A stretch of DNA of 35,910 nucleotides from the NCBI GenBank assembly GCA_902516825.1, contig CABXZZ010000009.1:1-35910 (forward strand). Reading direction: 5' to 3'. This stretch comes from an uncultured SAR116 cluster alpha proteobacterium (lineage in GTDB: Bacteria > Pseudomonadota > Alphaproteobacteria > Puniceispirillales > Puniceispirillaceae). Each line of letters starts with the position of its first letter. Positions within the stretch are counted from its first letter, which is position 1. The position numbers and the translations under genes are program-made. Shown here one piece after another: positions 27,168-35,910 of this stretch. The notes beneath the pieces were generated by a model. It was not told the origin of the DNA. It worked only from the letters and a program-made list of their open reading frames with translations, and made no database searches.

Positions 27168-28742
27168 CTATTTAGCTGTGCCGGTCACGTCCATTTCAAC
27201 TTCTCTACCATTTGGCAATCCACTTAGTATTACAGTGCCATTAAGGGTATCATCAGCCGGGGTAAGCGCAAAAGAGAGTGTGACAATGCCAAATGGCAAT
27301 ACCAGTTCTGTATCAAAATAAACCAGGCCATCTTTGCGCGTAACTAATACAGGCTTGTTATTATATAGACTTGCCTTACTTGATAACTCTAATTCTGCAG
27401 ATTGCTCCCCACGCGATGTTTGCCACTTTAAAAGCCAGGTTTTGGCATCATCTGCAAGCTCCGTTGGGATTGGCTGCGGTGTATTTACCTGCTCTGAGCT
27501 ACCTTGCGCGTTAGGCACTTCTCTTTTTGCAATTTCGCCCTGCTTGACAGCTGCGCCATCATCCAACCCTTCATTACCTCTGGTTATAACAAGCTCTCCT
27601 GCCTGAAGCCCCGCAGTAACGATAATACGCTCGCCCAGCGCGCTGCCAAGGCGAACTGCCTGACGTTTAGCGATACCCTTATCAAATACGAATACAACAT
27701 GTCCGCCTGCTACAGGTACGACAGCATCCTGAGAGATTACAAGTAATTCTTGCCGTCCGGACCTTGGCACCAAAACATCAATTTGAGCCCCATTAGCGCG
27801 AACGCTATCAATAACATCCTCCTTAAAACTCAATCTGGTTAATCTTGATGCGGTTCTTCTATTCTCCTCAGGCAGAATTACTCGCAATGACAGCATAAAG
27901 CTATCACCTGTTTGGCTGCGAGCTCTCACTTGTTTAGCCGATTTCATAAACGGCAGATACTTAACAGGTAAATCCAATTCAACTTCATACCCCGTTTCGG
28001 TTAGGATACTGGCTATCATATCACCTTGGCGTGCAAATCCCGATTGCTCTGAGAATAGCGATATTATCTGCCCGTCAACAGGTGATTTAAGCGTAGCATC
28101 AGATATATCCTTCTCTAACTTATCAATCTGAAGCATTAGCCGCTCTTCGGTTCCAGATAGCTGCTTTATTGAGAAATTAAGTTCACTGAGTGTTTTATTG
28201 CGTGACAATGATTGTTGGCGCACGGCATTTAGAGCAATTTCTGCATTTTCAGCATTTTCGATGGAAATTGCGTTACTTTGAGCCAGCTTTTGTGCAAATT
28301 CTGAACGTTTTTTCAGTACTGCTAATTGCGCTTGAACCAGTAATAATAAAGATTCTTCATATTCAACATTAGCGGTGAGAGACGCTATTTCGTTCCGAGT
28401 AGCTTCAAGCTCTGATCGGTGAATTCGAAGCTGATGAATAATCTCAAGCGCATCTTGTTTGGCAACAACATCCCCAGCTTTCACCAAATCCCCAATTCGT
28501 AAATTTTTAAGTTCGACTTTAGCCGATAAACTAGCGGTGATAGCAAAAGGATTGCCCGCAACAACAGATCCACCGATTACCGAAAAATTCGGTGAGGACA
28601 TTTTCTCTACAGGTGATGTTTGAACAACTGCACCTCTGTTTTGCTGAGCCTGCACCGCACCGCACATTGCGAAAAAGAATAATCCAGAAATTACAGCTAT
28701 AAGGTAGACCCGCAATGAACCAGTATTATTTTGGGTAACCAT
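27168..28742 (-). CDS. RND efflux periplasmic adaptor (HlyD/MFP family) with C-terminal extension
   Basis: A 524-residue membrane fusion protein linking the RND pump to an outer-membrane channel. A signal-type segment (VYLIAVISGLFFFAMCGAVQA) is followed by the lipoyl half-motif KNLRIGDLVKAGDVVAK, a coiled-coil hairpin at about residues 102-210, the second lipoyl half LKSPVDGQIISLFSEQSGFA, and a beta-barrel plus membrane-proximal region to about residue 405. After a Pro-rich linker, residues ~432-524 form an extra beta-rich segment (AKTWLLKWQTSRGEQSAELE, then LVLPFGIVTLSF and NGTVILSGLPNGREVEM) not expected in ordinary adaptors. It is the first gene of the pump operon and diverges from the TRAP genes. 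Confidence 0.9.
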   Translation of the reverse strand: MVTQNNTGSLRVYLIAVISGLFFFAMCGAVQAQQNRGAVVQTSPVEKMSSPNFSVIGGSVVAGNPFAITASLSAKVELKNLRIGDLVKAGDVVAKQDALEIIHQLRIHRSELEATRNEIASLTANVEYEESLLLLVQAQLAVLKKRSEFAQKLAQSNAISIENAENAEIALNAVRQQSLSRNKTLSELNFSIKQLSGTEERLMLQIDKLEKDISDATLKSPVDGQIISLFSEQSGFARQGDMIASILTETGYEVELDLPVKYLPFMKSAKQVRARSQTGDSFMLSLRVILPEENRRTASRLTRLSFKEDVIDSVRANGAQIDVLVPRSGRQELLVISQDAVVPVAGGHVVFVFDKGIAKRQAVRLGSALGERIIVTAGLQAGELVITRGNEGLDDGAAVKQGEIAKREVPNAQGSSEQVNTPQPIPTELADDAKTWLLKWQTSRGEQSAELELSSKASLYNNKPVLVTRKDGLVYFDTELVLPFGIVTLSFALTPADDTLNGTVILSGLPNGREVEMDVTGTAK

Positions 28743-29020
28743 TCTCAGCTTCCTGTAAATTTAATTGAATTGACATCACGACATAATCTTATAAATGGTC
28801 GCATCCTTAAAATCTATCATAACCTAACTTAACGAGGATATCTTTCTTGTTTGCCATACCAATCAATCTCTATATAAACATAACAAAGTGCCCATTTATT
28901 TAATCCAAACCTCTCCAGAAATAGTAACTTATCTATGAATACATCTAACCAAAATCTGAATGGTACAACATCTAAACCGCAAACATAATTATTAACAAGA
29001 GGAAAGTATTTAAAAGTGAA

Positions 29021-30091
29021 ATGAAAATGATAGCAACAAAACCGACACTTGTTCTGACCAACTATTTTGGGAATTTATTTATACTTTGTCTTAGTCTTCT
29101 ATTCTCCCAATCAGCACTATCAGCAGACTATAATTTTAAATTTCATCATTTTCTTGGTGCGAACTCGTTTTGGCAAATGCAAATATTAGAGCCATGGGTA
29201 AAAAGGGTGGAACAAAATAGTAATGGACAGGTTTCAATTGAAATTTTTCCGTCAATGACACTTGGTGGCAGGCCACCCGAACTTGTTCAGCAAGCACGTG
29301 ATGGTGTTGTGGATATTATCTGGACGGTAAATGGATATACACCCGGAATGTTTCCGCGCTCAGAAGTATTTGAGCTTCCCACTATTTTTACCAATGATCC
29401 AGTTTCAGTAAATCTAGCCATAAATGACCTTTTTGAGACAGAATTAAAAGCAGATTATACAGGTCTAGAAGTCCTATTTTTGAGCGTGCATGCAGGAAAC
29501 GCTATTCATATGCGAAATATCCCTGTTAACTCTGCTGAAGATTTAATAGGAAAAAAAATCAGAACGCCCTCACGCACCGGCGCGTGGAGTATCGAGGCAT
29601 TGGGCGGCATTCCTGTTGCAATGCCAGTTCCAGCACTGCCACAATCCTTGCAAAAGGGGGTCGTGGATGGTGCTTTTGTGCCGTGGGAGATTATTCCAGC
29701 ATTACAGCTTCAACATCAAACAAAGTTCCAGATAGAGGGATATAATCAAGAACGTATAGGCTCTCTTATGTTCCAGACATCCATGAACAAAGCTAAGTGG
29801 GACAGCCTTCCAGAAAATATACAAAACGCTTTCAGACAAGCATCTGGCGCTGAATGGGGAGTTGAAATTGGTCAAAAACTGAAAGAAGGCGAAGCAGAGG
29901 GCTTAAAAATTGCCACAGATGGGGGTAATACTTATAGTGTGCTTAGCAAAGACGAAACACAACGTCTTACAAATATATTATCAAGCGTAGTTGATAGATG
30001 GATTGATAATGTAGCAGCAAAAAATATTGATGGTGAGGCGCTAGTTACCAAAGCACGCAAGGCAATTGCATCTCATCTTAGTGATTCATAA
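29021..30091 (+). CDS. dctP: TRAP transporter substrate-binding protein DctP
   Basis: The periplasmic ligand-binding subunit of a TRAP transporter, 356 residues with a signal peptide (LFILCLSLLFSQSALSA). The mature protein begins DYNFKFHHFLGANSFWQ. Family motifs are VSIEIFPSMTLGGRPPELVQ and the carboxylate-binding arginine region GKKIRTPSRTGAWSIEALG, then MPVPALPQSLQKGVVDGAF. The ligand is most likely an organic acid, but I cannot say which. ATG 29021 has GAGGAAAG well upstream (about 15 bp), so initiation may be weak or start at ATG 29027. dctQ follows after 12 bp. Confidence 0.94.
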   Translation: MKMIATKPTLVLTNYFGNLFILCLSLLFSQSALSADYNFKFHHFLGANSFWQMQILEPWVKRVEQNSNGQVSIEIFPSMTLGGRPPELVQQARDGVVDIIWTVNGYTPGMFPRSEVFELPTIFTNDPVSVNLAINDLFETELKADYTGLEVLFLSVHAGNAIHMRNIPVNSAEDLIGKKIRTPSRTGAWSIEALGGIPVAMPVPALPQSLQKGVVDGAFVPWEIIPALQLQHQTKFQIEGYNQERIGSLMFQTSMNKAKWDSLPENIQNAFRQASGAEWGVEIGQKLKEGEAEGLKIATDGGNTYSVLSKDETQRLTNILSSVVDRWIDNVAAKNIDGEALVTKARKAIASHLSDS

Positions 30092-30103
30092 CAAAGGCTG
30101 ACA

Positions 30104-30628
30104 ATGCCCAATTTTCGATTGTTAACTCAATTAGGGGAAAAGCTAATTAGTGTCTGGGCACTTGTTGGTGGCTTGTTTTTGTTATCCGTGGTTATCCTTA
30201 ATATAGGCTCTATAATAGGCAGTATTGTGCTAATCAATGTGCCAGGCGATTTCGAGCTGACACAAATTGGGGTGGCGGTCGCTATTTTTTGTTTTCTACC
30301 ATACTGCCAGTTACACAGGTATAATGTGAGTGCTGATATCTTCACGTTTTGGGCAAATAACAATACGATTCTACTACTTCGAATTGGTGGTGCAGGCGTT
30401 GCCCTGTTGTTTTCAATTTTACTTTTATGGCGCATGACTGATGGCATGCTTGATCAAAAAAAATATGACTATACCACCGCCATTCTGCAATTTCCTGTTT
30501 GGATAGCTTTTATACCAATTCTGATTTCACTATGCCTTTTGGCGATGGCAAGTATCATGACAATTATTCAGGAATTTTCTTCTGATAGAGACAGTGTTAT
30601 TCCTAACGATTTTGGGCACAGACCATGA
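30104..30628 (+). CDS. dctQ: TRAP transporter small permease DctQ
   Basis: A small membrane subunit of 174 residues with four predicted helices (LISVWALVGGLFLLSVVILN, GVAVAIFCFLPYCQ, IGGAGVALLFSILLLWR and PVWIAFIPILISLCLLAMAS). The residues FLPYCQLHRYNVSADIF match the DctQ conserved pattern (P..q...gHv.vd). AAAGG lies 6 bp before the ATG. Its stop overlaps the dctM start as ATGA, so the two membrane subunits are coupled. Confidence 0.92.
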   Translation: MPNFRLLTQLGEKLISVWALVGGLFLLSVVILNIGSIIGSIVLINVPGDFELTQIGVAVAIFCFLPYCQLHRYNVSADIFTFWANNNTILLLRIGGAGVALLFSILLLWRMTDGMLDQKKYDYTTAILQFPVWIAFIPILISLCLLAMASIMTIIQEFSSDRDSVIPNDFGHRP

Positions 30629-31983
30629 TTGATTCTGTTCTATTGGGTATAAGCTCTCTTGGGTTTCTAATCCTTCTGATTATGTTAAGAATGCCAGTTG
30701 CCTATGCAATGATATTGGTAGGGAGTCTTGGAATTATGAGCGTAAATGGCATTAGTCCAGTTTTTAATCAGCTCAAAACCCTAGCCTACGGGCAATTCTC
30801 AATTTATGATTTATCTGTAGTTCCTTTGTTCATTCTGATGGGGGCGTTAGCTTCTAGAACAGGTCTAAGTGCTGCATTATTCAGGGCAGCAAATGCTTGG
30901 CTTGGATGGCTGCGGGGCGGCAGTGCGATGGCGGCGATTTCTGCTTGTGCGGGTTTTGGTGCTATTTGCGGCTCTTCTATAGCAACCGCATCTACAATGG
31001 GGCGCGTTGCATTACCTGAATTACGCAAGAATAATTATTCCGCATCCCTTTCTACCGGCGTTCTGGCTGCTGGCGGCGTGCTTGGGATTTTAATACCTCC
31101 ATCTGTTGTGCTTATTATCTATGCCCTTATCGTGGAGGTAAATATCGTATCCATGTTCGCGGCTGCCCTGATGCCTGGTATATTAGCAATATCCCTTTTT
31201 TTAGTAACAATAGCTATATTTGTTGCTATCTGGCCTAATGCTGCCCCACAAACACATAAGACTGACAAAGCAGAAAAAAGGCAGGCGTTAATCGGGATTC
31301 TGCCCATTCTTTTTGTATTCATAGTCGTGCTAGGCGGCTTATATGCCGGGTTTTTTAATCCAACTCCCGCCGCTTCGGTAGGAGTTGGACTTGTTATGTT
31401 ACTTGGATTTATCCAAAAAACACTAAGCATCAAAGATATCAAAGAGGCTCTTTTAGAAACAGCTGGTACCTCTGGAATGATATATTTAATTTTGTTTGGT
31501 GCAGAATTAATGAAAATTTACATGAGCCGAATTGGACTCCCTCAAGCTACGGCAGAGTGGATATTGGCTTCCGGTTTTGAACCGATGGCTGTTTTAATTG
31601 TATTGCTGTTAGGAATGATATTGCTTGGCTGCTTGTTGGATAGCCTTTCAATGATATTACTGGTAATCCCTTTTTTTTGGCCTGTACTAGTAGAGCTTAA
31701 TGGCGGTTTATATATTACAGCAGATGCTGCAGGCTATGGAATGAGCACACAAGATTTAAAAATCTGGTTTGGCATTCTTGCTCTAATTGTGGTTGAAGTT
31801 GGTCTTATCACACCCCCTGTTGGAATGAATGTTTTCGTAATTGCCTCTCTTGCAGATGATATTGACATGAGAGAAATATTCAAAGGTGTTGCTCCATTCT
31901 GTTTAGCAGAACTAATTCGAATATCTATTTTATTCTCATTACCTGTTTTAGCATTATGGCTACCTTCTATATTGTCAGGATAG
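30625..31983 (+). CDS. dctM: TRAP transporter large permease DctM
   Basis: The ion-coupled transport subunit, 452 residues with about 12 helices. Family motifs are LRMPVAYAMILVGSLGI, then VVPLFILMGALASRTGLS, CAGFGAICGSSIATASTMGR and AAGGVLGILIPPSVVLIIYA. Near the C-terminus it has GCLLDSLSMILLVIPFFWPV and VGLITPPVGMNVFVIAS. It acts with DctQ and DctP in sodium-driven uptake. It starts in the ATGA overlap with dctQ. A short secreted protein gene begins 47 bp after its stop. Confidence 0.95.
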   Translation: MIDSVLLGISSLGFLILLIMLRMPVAYAMILVGSLGIMSVNGISPVFNQLKTLAYGQFSIYDLSVVPLFILMGALASRTGLSAALFRAANAWLGWLRGGSAMAAISACAGFGAICGSSIATASTMGRVALPELRKNNYSASLSTGVLAAGGVLGILIPPSVVLIIYALIVEVNIVSMFAAALMPGILAISLFLVTIAIFVAIWPNAAPQTHKTDKAEKRQALIGILPILFVFIVVLGGLYAGFFNPTPAASVGVGLVMLLGFIQKTLSIKDIKEALLETAGTSGMIYLILFGAELMKIYMSRIGLPQATAEWILASGFEPMAVLIVLLLGMILLGCLLDSLSMILLVIPFFWPVLVELNGGLYITADAAGYGMSTQDLKIWFGILALIVVEVGLITPPVGMNVFVIASLADDIDMREIFKGVAPFCLAELIRISILFSLPVLALWLPSILSG

Positions 31984-32030
31984 CTGATTTCGCTTTAGTA
32001 TTCATCTTTACTACAAAAATTAGGGTTTTT

Positions 32031-32474
32031 ATGAAAATCATCTGTAAATATAGTAACAACTTTATCATAGTATTATTATTAAGCCTATTACCTTCACTGA
32101 TACATGCATCAGAAAAAAGCCGAGTTTTGACGTATCTATGCACTGATAACGAAATCATCCTCCCCTCATCCACGCTGCAAGAAAAAATCACGACAACAAA
32201 AGACTTAATCGCACATTCATCCTTATTGGTCACAGATGGAGACCGGCTCTACTTCAAGCGCCTATTTAAAAACAAGGGGTTATTTTATAGCCCTGTTACG
32301 GATATGGGGGATAGTCGATTTGACGTCGTAACGTTCGAGAATTTAGTTTTAGCCATAAGCACAAAAATTGGAGATGAAATTCAAAATGAGCGTTATTTGT
32401 GCGAGCGTCATGATGAATTAACAACTATTATTGGCAAGCAAGGCTCTGATTGGCCAGCTTACCTGACACAATGA
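32031..32474 (+). CDS. Small secreted protein of unknown function
   Basis: A 147-residue protein I do not recognise. A signal peptide is clear (NFIIVLLLSLLPSLIHASEKS). The mature part is about 118 residues, polar, with two cysteines in similar settings near each end (TYLCTDNEI and RYLCERHDEL), which could form one disulfide. The general shape resembles small periplasmic MliC-like beta proteins, but I would not assign that family. I chose ATG 32031 (AGGG 6 bp upstream); the track start 31956 lies inside dctM and would bury the signal peptide. It follows dctM by 47 bp, so it may be co-transcribed with the TRAP genes. It converges on glpD. Confidence 0.7.
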   Translation: MKIICKYSNNFIIVLLLSLLPSLIHASEKSRVLTYLCTDNEIILPSSTLQEKITTTKDLIAHSSLLVTDGDRLYFKRLFKNKGLFYSPVTDMGDSRFDVVTFENLVLAISTKIGDEIQNERYLCERHDELTTIIGKQGSDWPAYLTQ

Positions 32475-32496
32475 TAAGGCTAATTGGGATTGAAGG

Positions 32497-34113
32497 CTAT
32501 TTATGGGGGCTTTCCGAGCCTGTTTTTTGAGTTTTGAAATGCTTGATAAAATGAGCTATCTGCTTTATTTCTACATCGTTTAATTTCAGACCAAGACGCG
32601 TTCTGCGCCACAGAAAATCATCTGCATTTTGAGTCCACTCATTCCTGATTGACCAGCTTAATTCTTGTTCAGTAATATAACAGCCAAATTGTTTTCCCAA
32701 ATCACTTGCCGTTTTACTATTTTTTAAAATATCCCACGCCTCGGTGCCATATAAGCGGATAAGTCGTCTTGCCCATTCAAAAGATAAATAAGAATAATTT
32801 TGCATTAATTTTTCTATTAAACCAGGAAATTCGGCTACTTCAAAATCCCCGCCTGGCAGGGATGTATGCGCAGTCCAGGGCTTATCTGGAATTTCAAAAA
32901 ATGGGGTGATTTTGCTTAATGAACTCTCTGCTAATTTTCGGTATGTTGTGATTTTCCCGCCAAAGATCGTTACTATAGGCGCAGATGAGCTATCTACTTT
33001 TATGACATAATCGCGTGTTGCAGATGCGGCTGCATTTGCACCATCTTCATAAAGAGGGCGAACACCTGAATAACGCCAGATAATATCATCGCTTATGATT
33101 GGGTTTTTGAAATATTCACTTGCAAATTTAAGCAAATATTTTTGCTCTTCATCTGTGCAGATAGGTTTTGTATGCACCAGTTCATGGTCAACATCTGTTG
33201 TCCCTATCAAGGTAAAATCCTGCTCATACGGGATAACAAATATAATACGGCCATCTTTGCCTTGAAAAAAATAGGCTTTATCATGCTCATACAGCCTTTT
33301 AACAACAAGGTGGCTTCCACGAACAAGTCTAACAGAATCAGCTACATTAAGCCTTAATTTTTCGCCTAAAATATCCTGAACCCATGGCCCTGCTGCATTA
33401 ACAAGATAGCGTGCATCTTGTTGCCATTTCTTGCCTGTAGTTTGATCCTGCAATGATAATACCCAATACTTATCTCCCCGCTCCGCAGCGATAAGTTTTA
33501 CCCTTGGCAAAATGGTTGCCCCTCGTTTTTGGGCATCTCTGGCATTTAAAATAACAAGCCGGGAATCCTCCACCCAGCAATCTGAATATTCTAATGCGCG
33601 TTTAAATTTTGCATTAAGAGGTGCTCCCTCCTCAGAGTTTTCTATATTTAATGATTTAGTTGGCGGTAATATTTTTCGGCCACCAAGAGTGTCATAACAG
33701 AATAGTCCAAGGCGAATTAACCAAAACGGCCTTCGCGATTTTAACCATGGCATTATGTAATTCAGCCATTTCGTGGCAGGTGTTAACACATCAAACCGCA
33801 TTGATTTATCAAATGGAAGAACAAATCGAAGAGGCCAGCTAATATGTGGCATTGAGCAAAGCAATATTTCTCTTTCGATTAACGACTCACGCACAAGCCT
33901 GAATTTAAAATATTCTAGATATCGCAAGCCCCCATGTACTAACTTAGTAGACGCAGAAGAAGTCGCACCTCCCAAATCATCCATCTCAACTAAGGTTACT
34001 GACAGGCCTCTGCCAGCAGCATCACGTGCAATACCGCATCCGTTCACACCGCCTCCTATAATCATAAGATCGGTTATAATATGTCCTGTTTCTGGGTTAA
34101 CCGACATGTTCAT
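32497..34113 (-). CDS. glpD: Aerobic glycerol-3-phosphate dehydrogenase
   Basis: An FAD enzyme at the inner membrane oxidising sn-glycerol-3-phosphate to DHAP with electrons to quinone. It has 538 residues. The FAD fold is LMIIGGGVNGCGIARDAAGR, followed by DLGGATSSASTKLVHGGLRY. The middle has YLVNAAGPWVQDIL and the substrate-region RLVRGSHLVVKR. The late motif is TIFGGKITTYRKLAESSL, and a C-terminal helical domain follows. ATG 34113 starts the protein, 180 bp after betA on the same strand. No glpF, glpK or glpR is in the window, so G3P may come from lipid or glycerophosphodiester breakdown. Confidence 0.96.
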   Translation of the reverse strand: MNMSVNPETGHIITDLMIIGGGVNGCGIARDAAGRGLSVTLVEMDDLGGATSSASTKLVHGGLRYLEYFKFRLVRESLIEREILLCSMPHISWPLRFVLPFDKSMRFDVLTPATKWLNYIMPWLKSRRPFWLIRLGLFCYDTLGGRKILPPTKSLNIENSEEGAPLNAKFKRALEYSDCWVEDSRLVILNARDAQKRGATILPRVKLIAAERGDKYWVLSLQDQTTGKKWQQDARYLVNAAGPWVQDILGEKLRLNVADSVRLVRGSHLVVKRLYEHDKAYFFQGKDGRIIFVIPYEQDFTLIGTTDVDHELVHTKPICTDEEQKYLLKFASEYFKNPIISDDIIWRYSGVRPLYEDGANAAASATRDYVIKVDSSSAPIVTIFGGKITTYRKLAESSLSKITPFFEIPDKPWTAHTSLPGGDFEVAEFPGLIEKLMQNYSYLSFEWARRLIRLYGTEAWDILKNSKTASDLGKQFGCYITEQELSWSIRNEWTQNADDFLWRRTRLGLKLNDVEIKQIAHFIKHFKTQKTGSESPHK

Positions 34114-34293
34114 TCAACTTCTAGAGTAGTGAGAATTCATGCAAATAATGAGCGTTTAAGCTATGTGCATTCTAACAAAAGATAGCAAGAAAAAAAAACC
34201 TATTATAAGCAAGCTAAACATCAAAACACTTATTCATCAGCATCCATTTTTTCTAAATTCTAATAGCGCTAGATTATGAATTTGAAGTTAGGA

Positions 34294-35910
34294 TTAACGT
34301 TGGCTATTTTCCCAATCAGGATGAATGAAATTATCTTGATTAGAGGGTGCAAGCATTTCACCCCCAAGAATGTGATCTGCTGCTTTCTCAGCAACCATAA
34401 TCGTCGGTGCATTTAAATTTCCATTTGTGATTCTAGGAAAAATGGATGAATCAGCTACTCGCAACCCATCTACATTATGCACCCTACATTCACTATCAAC
34501 TACTGCCATTGGGTCATTTGCCTGCCCCATACGCAGTGTCCCACATGGATGATAGGCACTTTCCACATTTTGTCTGATAAAACTATCTATCTGCTCGTCA
34601 CTCAGAATTATCTCGCTCGGTTGAATTTCCTTACCTTTAAATGATGACATGGCTGGCATATTTATAATTTCCCTGCTGAGCCTGATACACTGTCTAAATT
34701 GTGCCCAATCATCTTCATGGCTCATATAATTAAATTTTATATGAGGAGCTGTTTTTGGGTCAGCAGAGGTCACATGCACAAACCCCCTAGAATGAGAGCG
34801 CATTGGGCCGACATGCAACTGGAACCCATCTTTGGGGGATGCAGATTTTCCGTCATACCTTATAGCGGCTGGCAGGAAATGAAACTGAATATCAGGATAG
34901 GAAATGCCTGCTTGTGAGCGAATAAATCCAAGCGTTTCAAATTGATTAGATGCACCTATTCCATTTTTAAATAGCAACCATTGCGCTCCAATCAGTGCCT
35001 TAGATAGCGGATTTAAATATCTGTTTAAGGTGATATTCTTCAAGCATTCTATTTGAAAATAAACCTCCAGATGATCTTGAAGATTAGCGCCAACACCAGC
35101 AAGGTCTTTATAAGGCTTTAAGCCTATCGATTTCAAAAGCTTAAAATCGCCGATAGACGACCTCTGTAAAATTTGCGGTGAATTTATTGCGCCTGCCGCA
35201 AGAATAATTTCGGCATTTGCCGTTACGATAAATTTTTGGCTGCCTTTGAAAAATATGACACCAACGGCCCGATTATCTTGAAAAATTATTTTATCTACCA
35301 GTGCTCCTTTTTCCAGCTTTACGTTTCCTCGTTTTAATGCCGGCCGTAAATATGCATTTGCAGCAGACCAACGCCTGCCCTTCCAAACTGTCATATCAGC
35401 AGCGCCAAACCCCTCCTGTTGATAACCATTATAATCTTTTGTATGAGCATATCCTGCCTGACATGCAGCATCTACAAAAGCGTGATGAAGTGGATTATCG
35501 CGGGGACCACGTGTTACGTGCAAAGGACCACTATTTCCGCGCAGTTCAGATTCGCCAAAATGGGCATTTTCCATCCTTTTGAAATAGGGAAGAACATCTG
35601 TATATCGCCATCCATTAGCGCCCATTTCTGCCCAATGATCAAAATCGTTTGCATGACCACGAACATAAATCATACCATTGATAGAACTAGAACCGCCAAG
35701 AACTCTTCCGCGAGGACACGCAAGAGCACGCCCATCCAGTGTATCTTCTGGTTCAGCTACATATCCCCAATCATAGCGTTTCATATTCATCGGATAAGAC
35801 AAAGCAGCAGGCATTTGAATAAATGGGCCAGCATCGCTTCCCCCGAACTCAAGCACCAGAATTGAGTATTTTTTATTCTCTCCCAGACGATAAGCAAGTG
35901 CAGACCCAGC
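34294..35910 (-). CDS. betA: Choline dehydrogenase, GMC oxidoreductase (5' end outside window)
   Basis: The frame stays open to the last base. The track's start at 35856 is an internal GTG, and another 18 codons ([10 protein letters not shown] and onward) continue the GMC N-terminus past the edge. About 538 residues are visible. GMC signature 1 is [20 protein letters not shown], signature 2 is [18 protein letters not shown], the catalytic His lies in [12 protein letters not shown], and the C-terminus has [19 protein letters not shown]. Close matches to BetA wording ([31 protein letters not shown]) favour choline over other alcohols. It would make betaine aldehyde for osmoprotection or carbon use. 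Confidence 0.9.
   Translation of the reverse strand, partial: AGSALAYRLGENKKYSILVLEFGGSDAGPFIQMPAALSYPMNMKRYDWGYVAEPEDTLDGRALACPRGRVLGGSSSINGMIYVRGHANDFDHWAEMGANGWRYTDVLPYFKRMENAHFGESELRGNSGPLHVTRGPRDNPLHHAFVDAACQAGYAHTKDYNGYQQEGFGAADMTVWKGRRWSAANAYLRPALKRGNVKLEKGALVDKIIFQDNRAVGVIFFKGSQKFIVTANAEIILAAGAINSPQILQRSSIGDFKLLKSIGLKPYKDLAGVGANLQDHLEVYFQIECLKNITLNRYLNPLSKALIGAQWLLFKNGIGASNQFETLGFIRSQAGISYPDIQFHFLPAAIRYDGKSASPKDGFQLHVGPMRSHSRGFVHVTSADPKTAPHIKFNYMSHEDDWAQFRQCIRLSREIINMPAMSSFKGKEIQPSEIILSDEQIDSFIRQNVESAYHPCGTLRMGQANDPMAVVDSECRVHNVDGLRVADSSIFPRITNGNLNAPTIMVAEKAADHILGGEMLAPSNQDNFIHPDWENSQR

Noticed and set aside
32508-32528. GGCT-TTCCG-AGCC followed by a T-run, as a terminator for the TRAP operon
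   Set aside because: The stem is only 4-5 bp and lies inside the glpD C-terminal codons; too weak to list.
33773-34129. 118-codon plus-strand ORF
   Set aside because: Antisense to the conserved FAD-binding start of glpD; a shadow frame.
35419-35865. 148-codon plus-strand ORF
   Set aside because: Antisense to betA through its GMC signature region; the translation has no family features.

Overview
The window reads as an AT-rich stretch of an alphaproteobacterial chromosome, most likely a free-living marine heterotroph of the SAR116/Rhodospirillales kind. That lineage guess is inference. The alphaproteobacterial placement rests on gene order: addA-trxA / folC-trpA-trpB-trpF-(LapA-domain)-ihfB / rpsA-cmk-aroA / TIGR02300-family protein / tRNA-Ala(GGC), and rnd-lptC-lptA-lptB. 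Both blocks are typical of that class. I see no insertion sequence, prophage, CRISPR array or rRNA.

Layout. 1-1.7 kb (+): the 3' part of addA (recombination helicase-nuclease), then trxA. 1.7-6.6 kb (-): a probable operon ihfB, LapA-domain membrane protein, trpF, trpB, trpA, folC, covering the last tryptophan steps and folate. accD, which often sits between trpA and folC, is absent. 6.7-10.8 kb (-): aroA-cmk-rpsA, ending in a strong hairpin terminator. 11.0-12.3 kb (+): an acidic TIGR02300-family zinc-ribbon protein, tRNA-Ala(GGC) and a single-domain rhodanese. 12.3-13.0 kb: about 700 bp with no convincing gene. 13.0-16.0 kb (-): rnd and the LPS export genes lptC, lptA, lptB.

16.0-22.4 kb is a pentose-utilisation region: a sugar-binding protein, a damaged ABC permease, an aldo/keto reductase, xylose isomerase and xylulokinase. 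The permease ORF is the most striking object in the window. Its N-terminal half is a ribose/xylose-type ABC permease, while its C-terminal ~120 residues are the end of a nitroreductase. The rest of the permease, the transporter ATPase and the start of the nitroreductase are all missing. This looks like an in-frame deletion fusion or an assembly chimera.

22.6-35.9 kb holds catabolic and transport genes: a type II glycerate kinase (+), an RND pump with its adaptor (-; the adaptor carries an unusual C-terminal extension), a complete TRAP transporter dctP-dctQ-dctM (+) followed by a small secreted protein of unknown function, aerobic glycerol-3-phosphate dehydrogenase glpD (-), and the 3' part of choline dehydrogenase betA (-). 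Together these suggest a cell living on small organic compounds: pentoses, glycerate, glycerol-3-phosphate, choline and TRAP-imported acids.

Starts were moved from the ORF track to internal codons where family N-termini or ribosome binding sites supported it. All functional calls are from reading the translations, with no database search.
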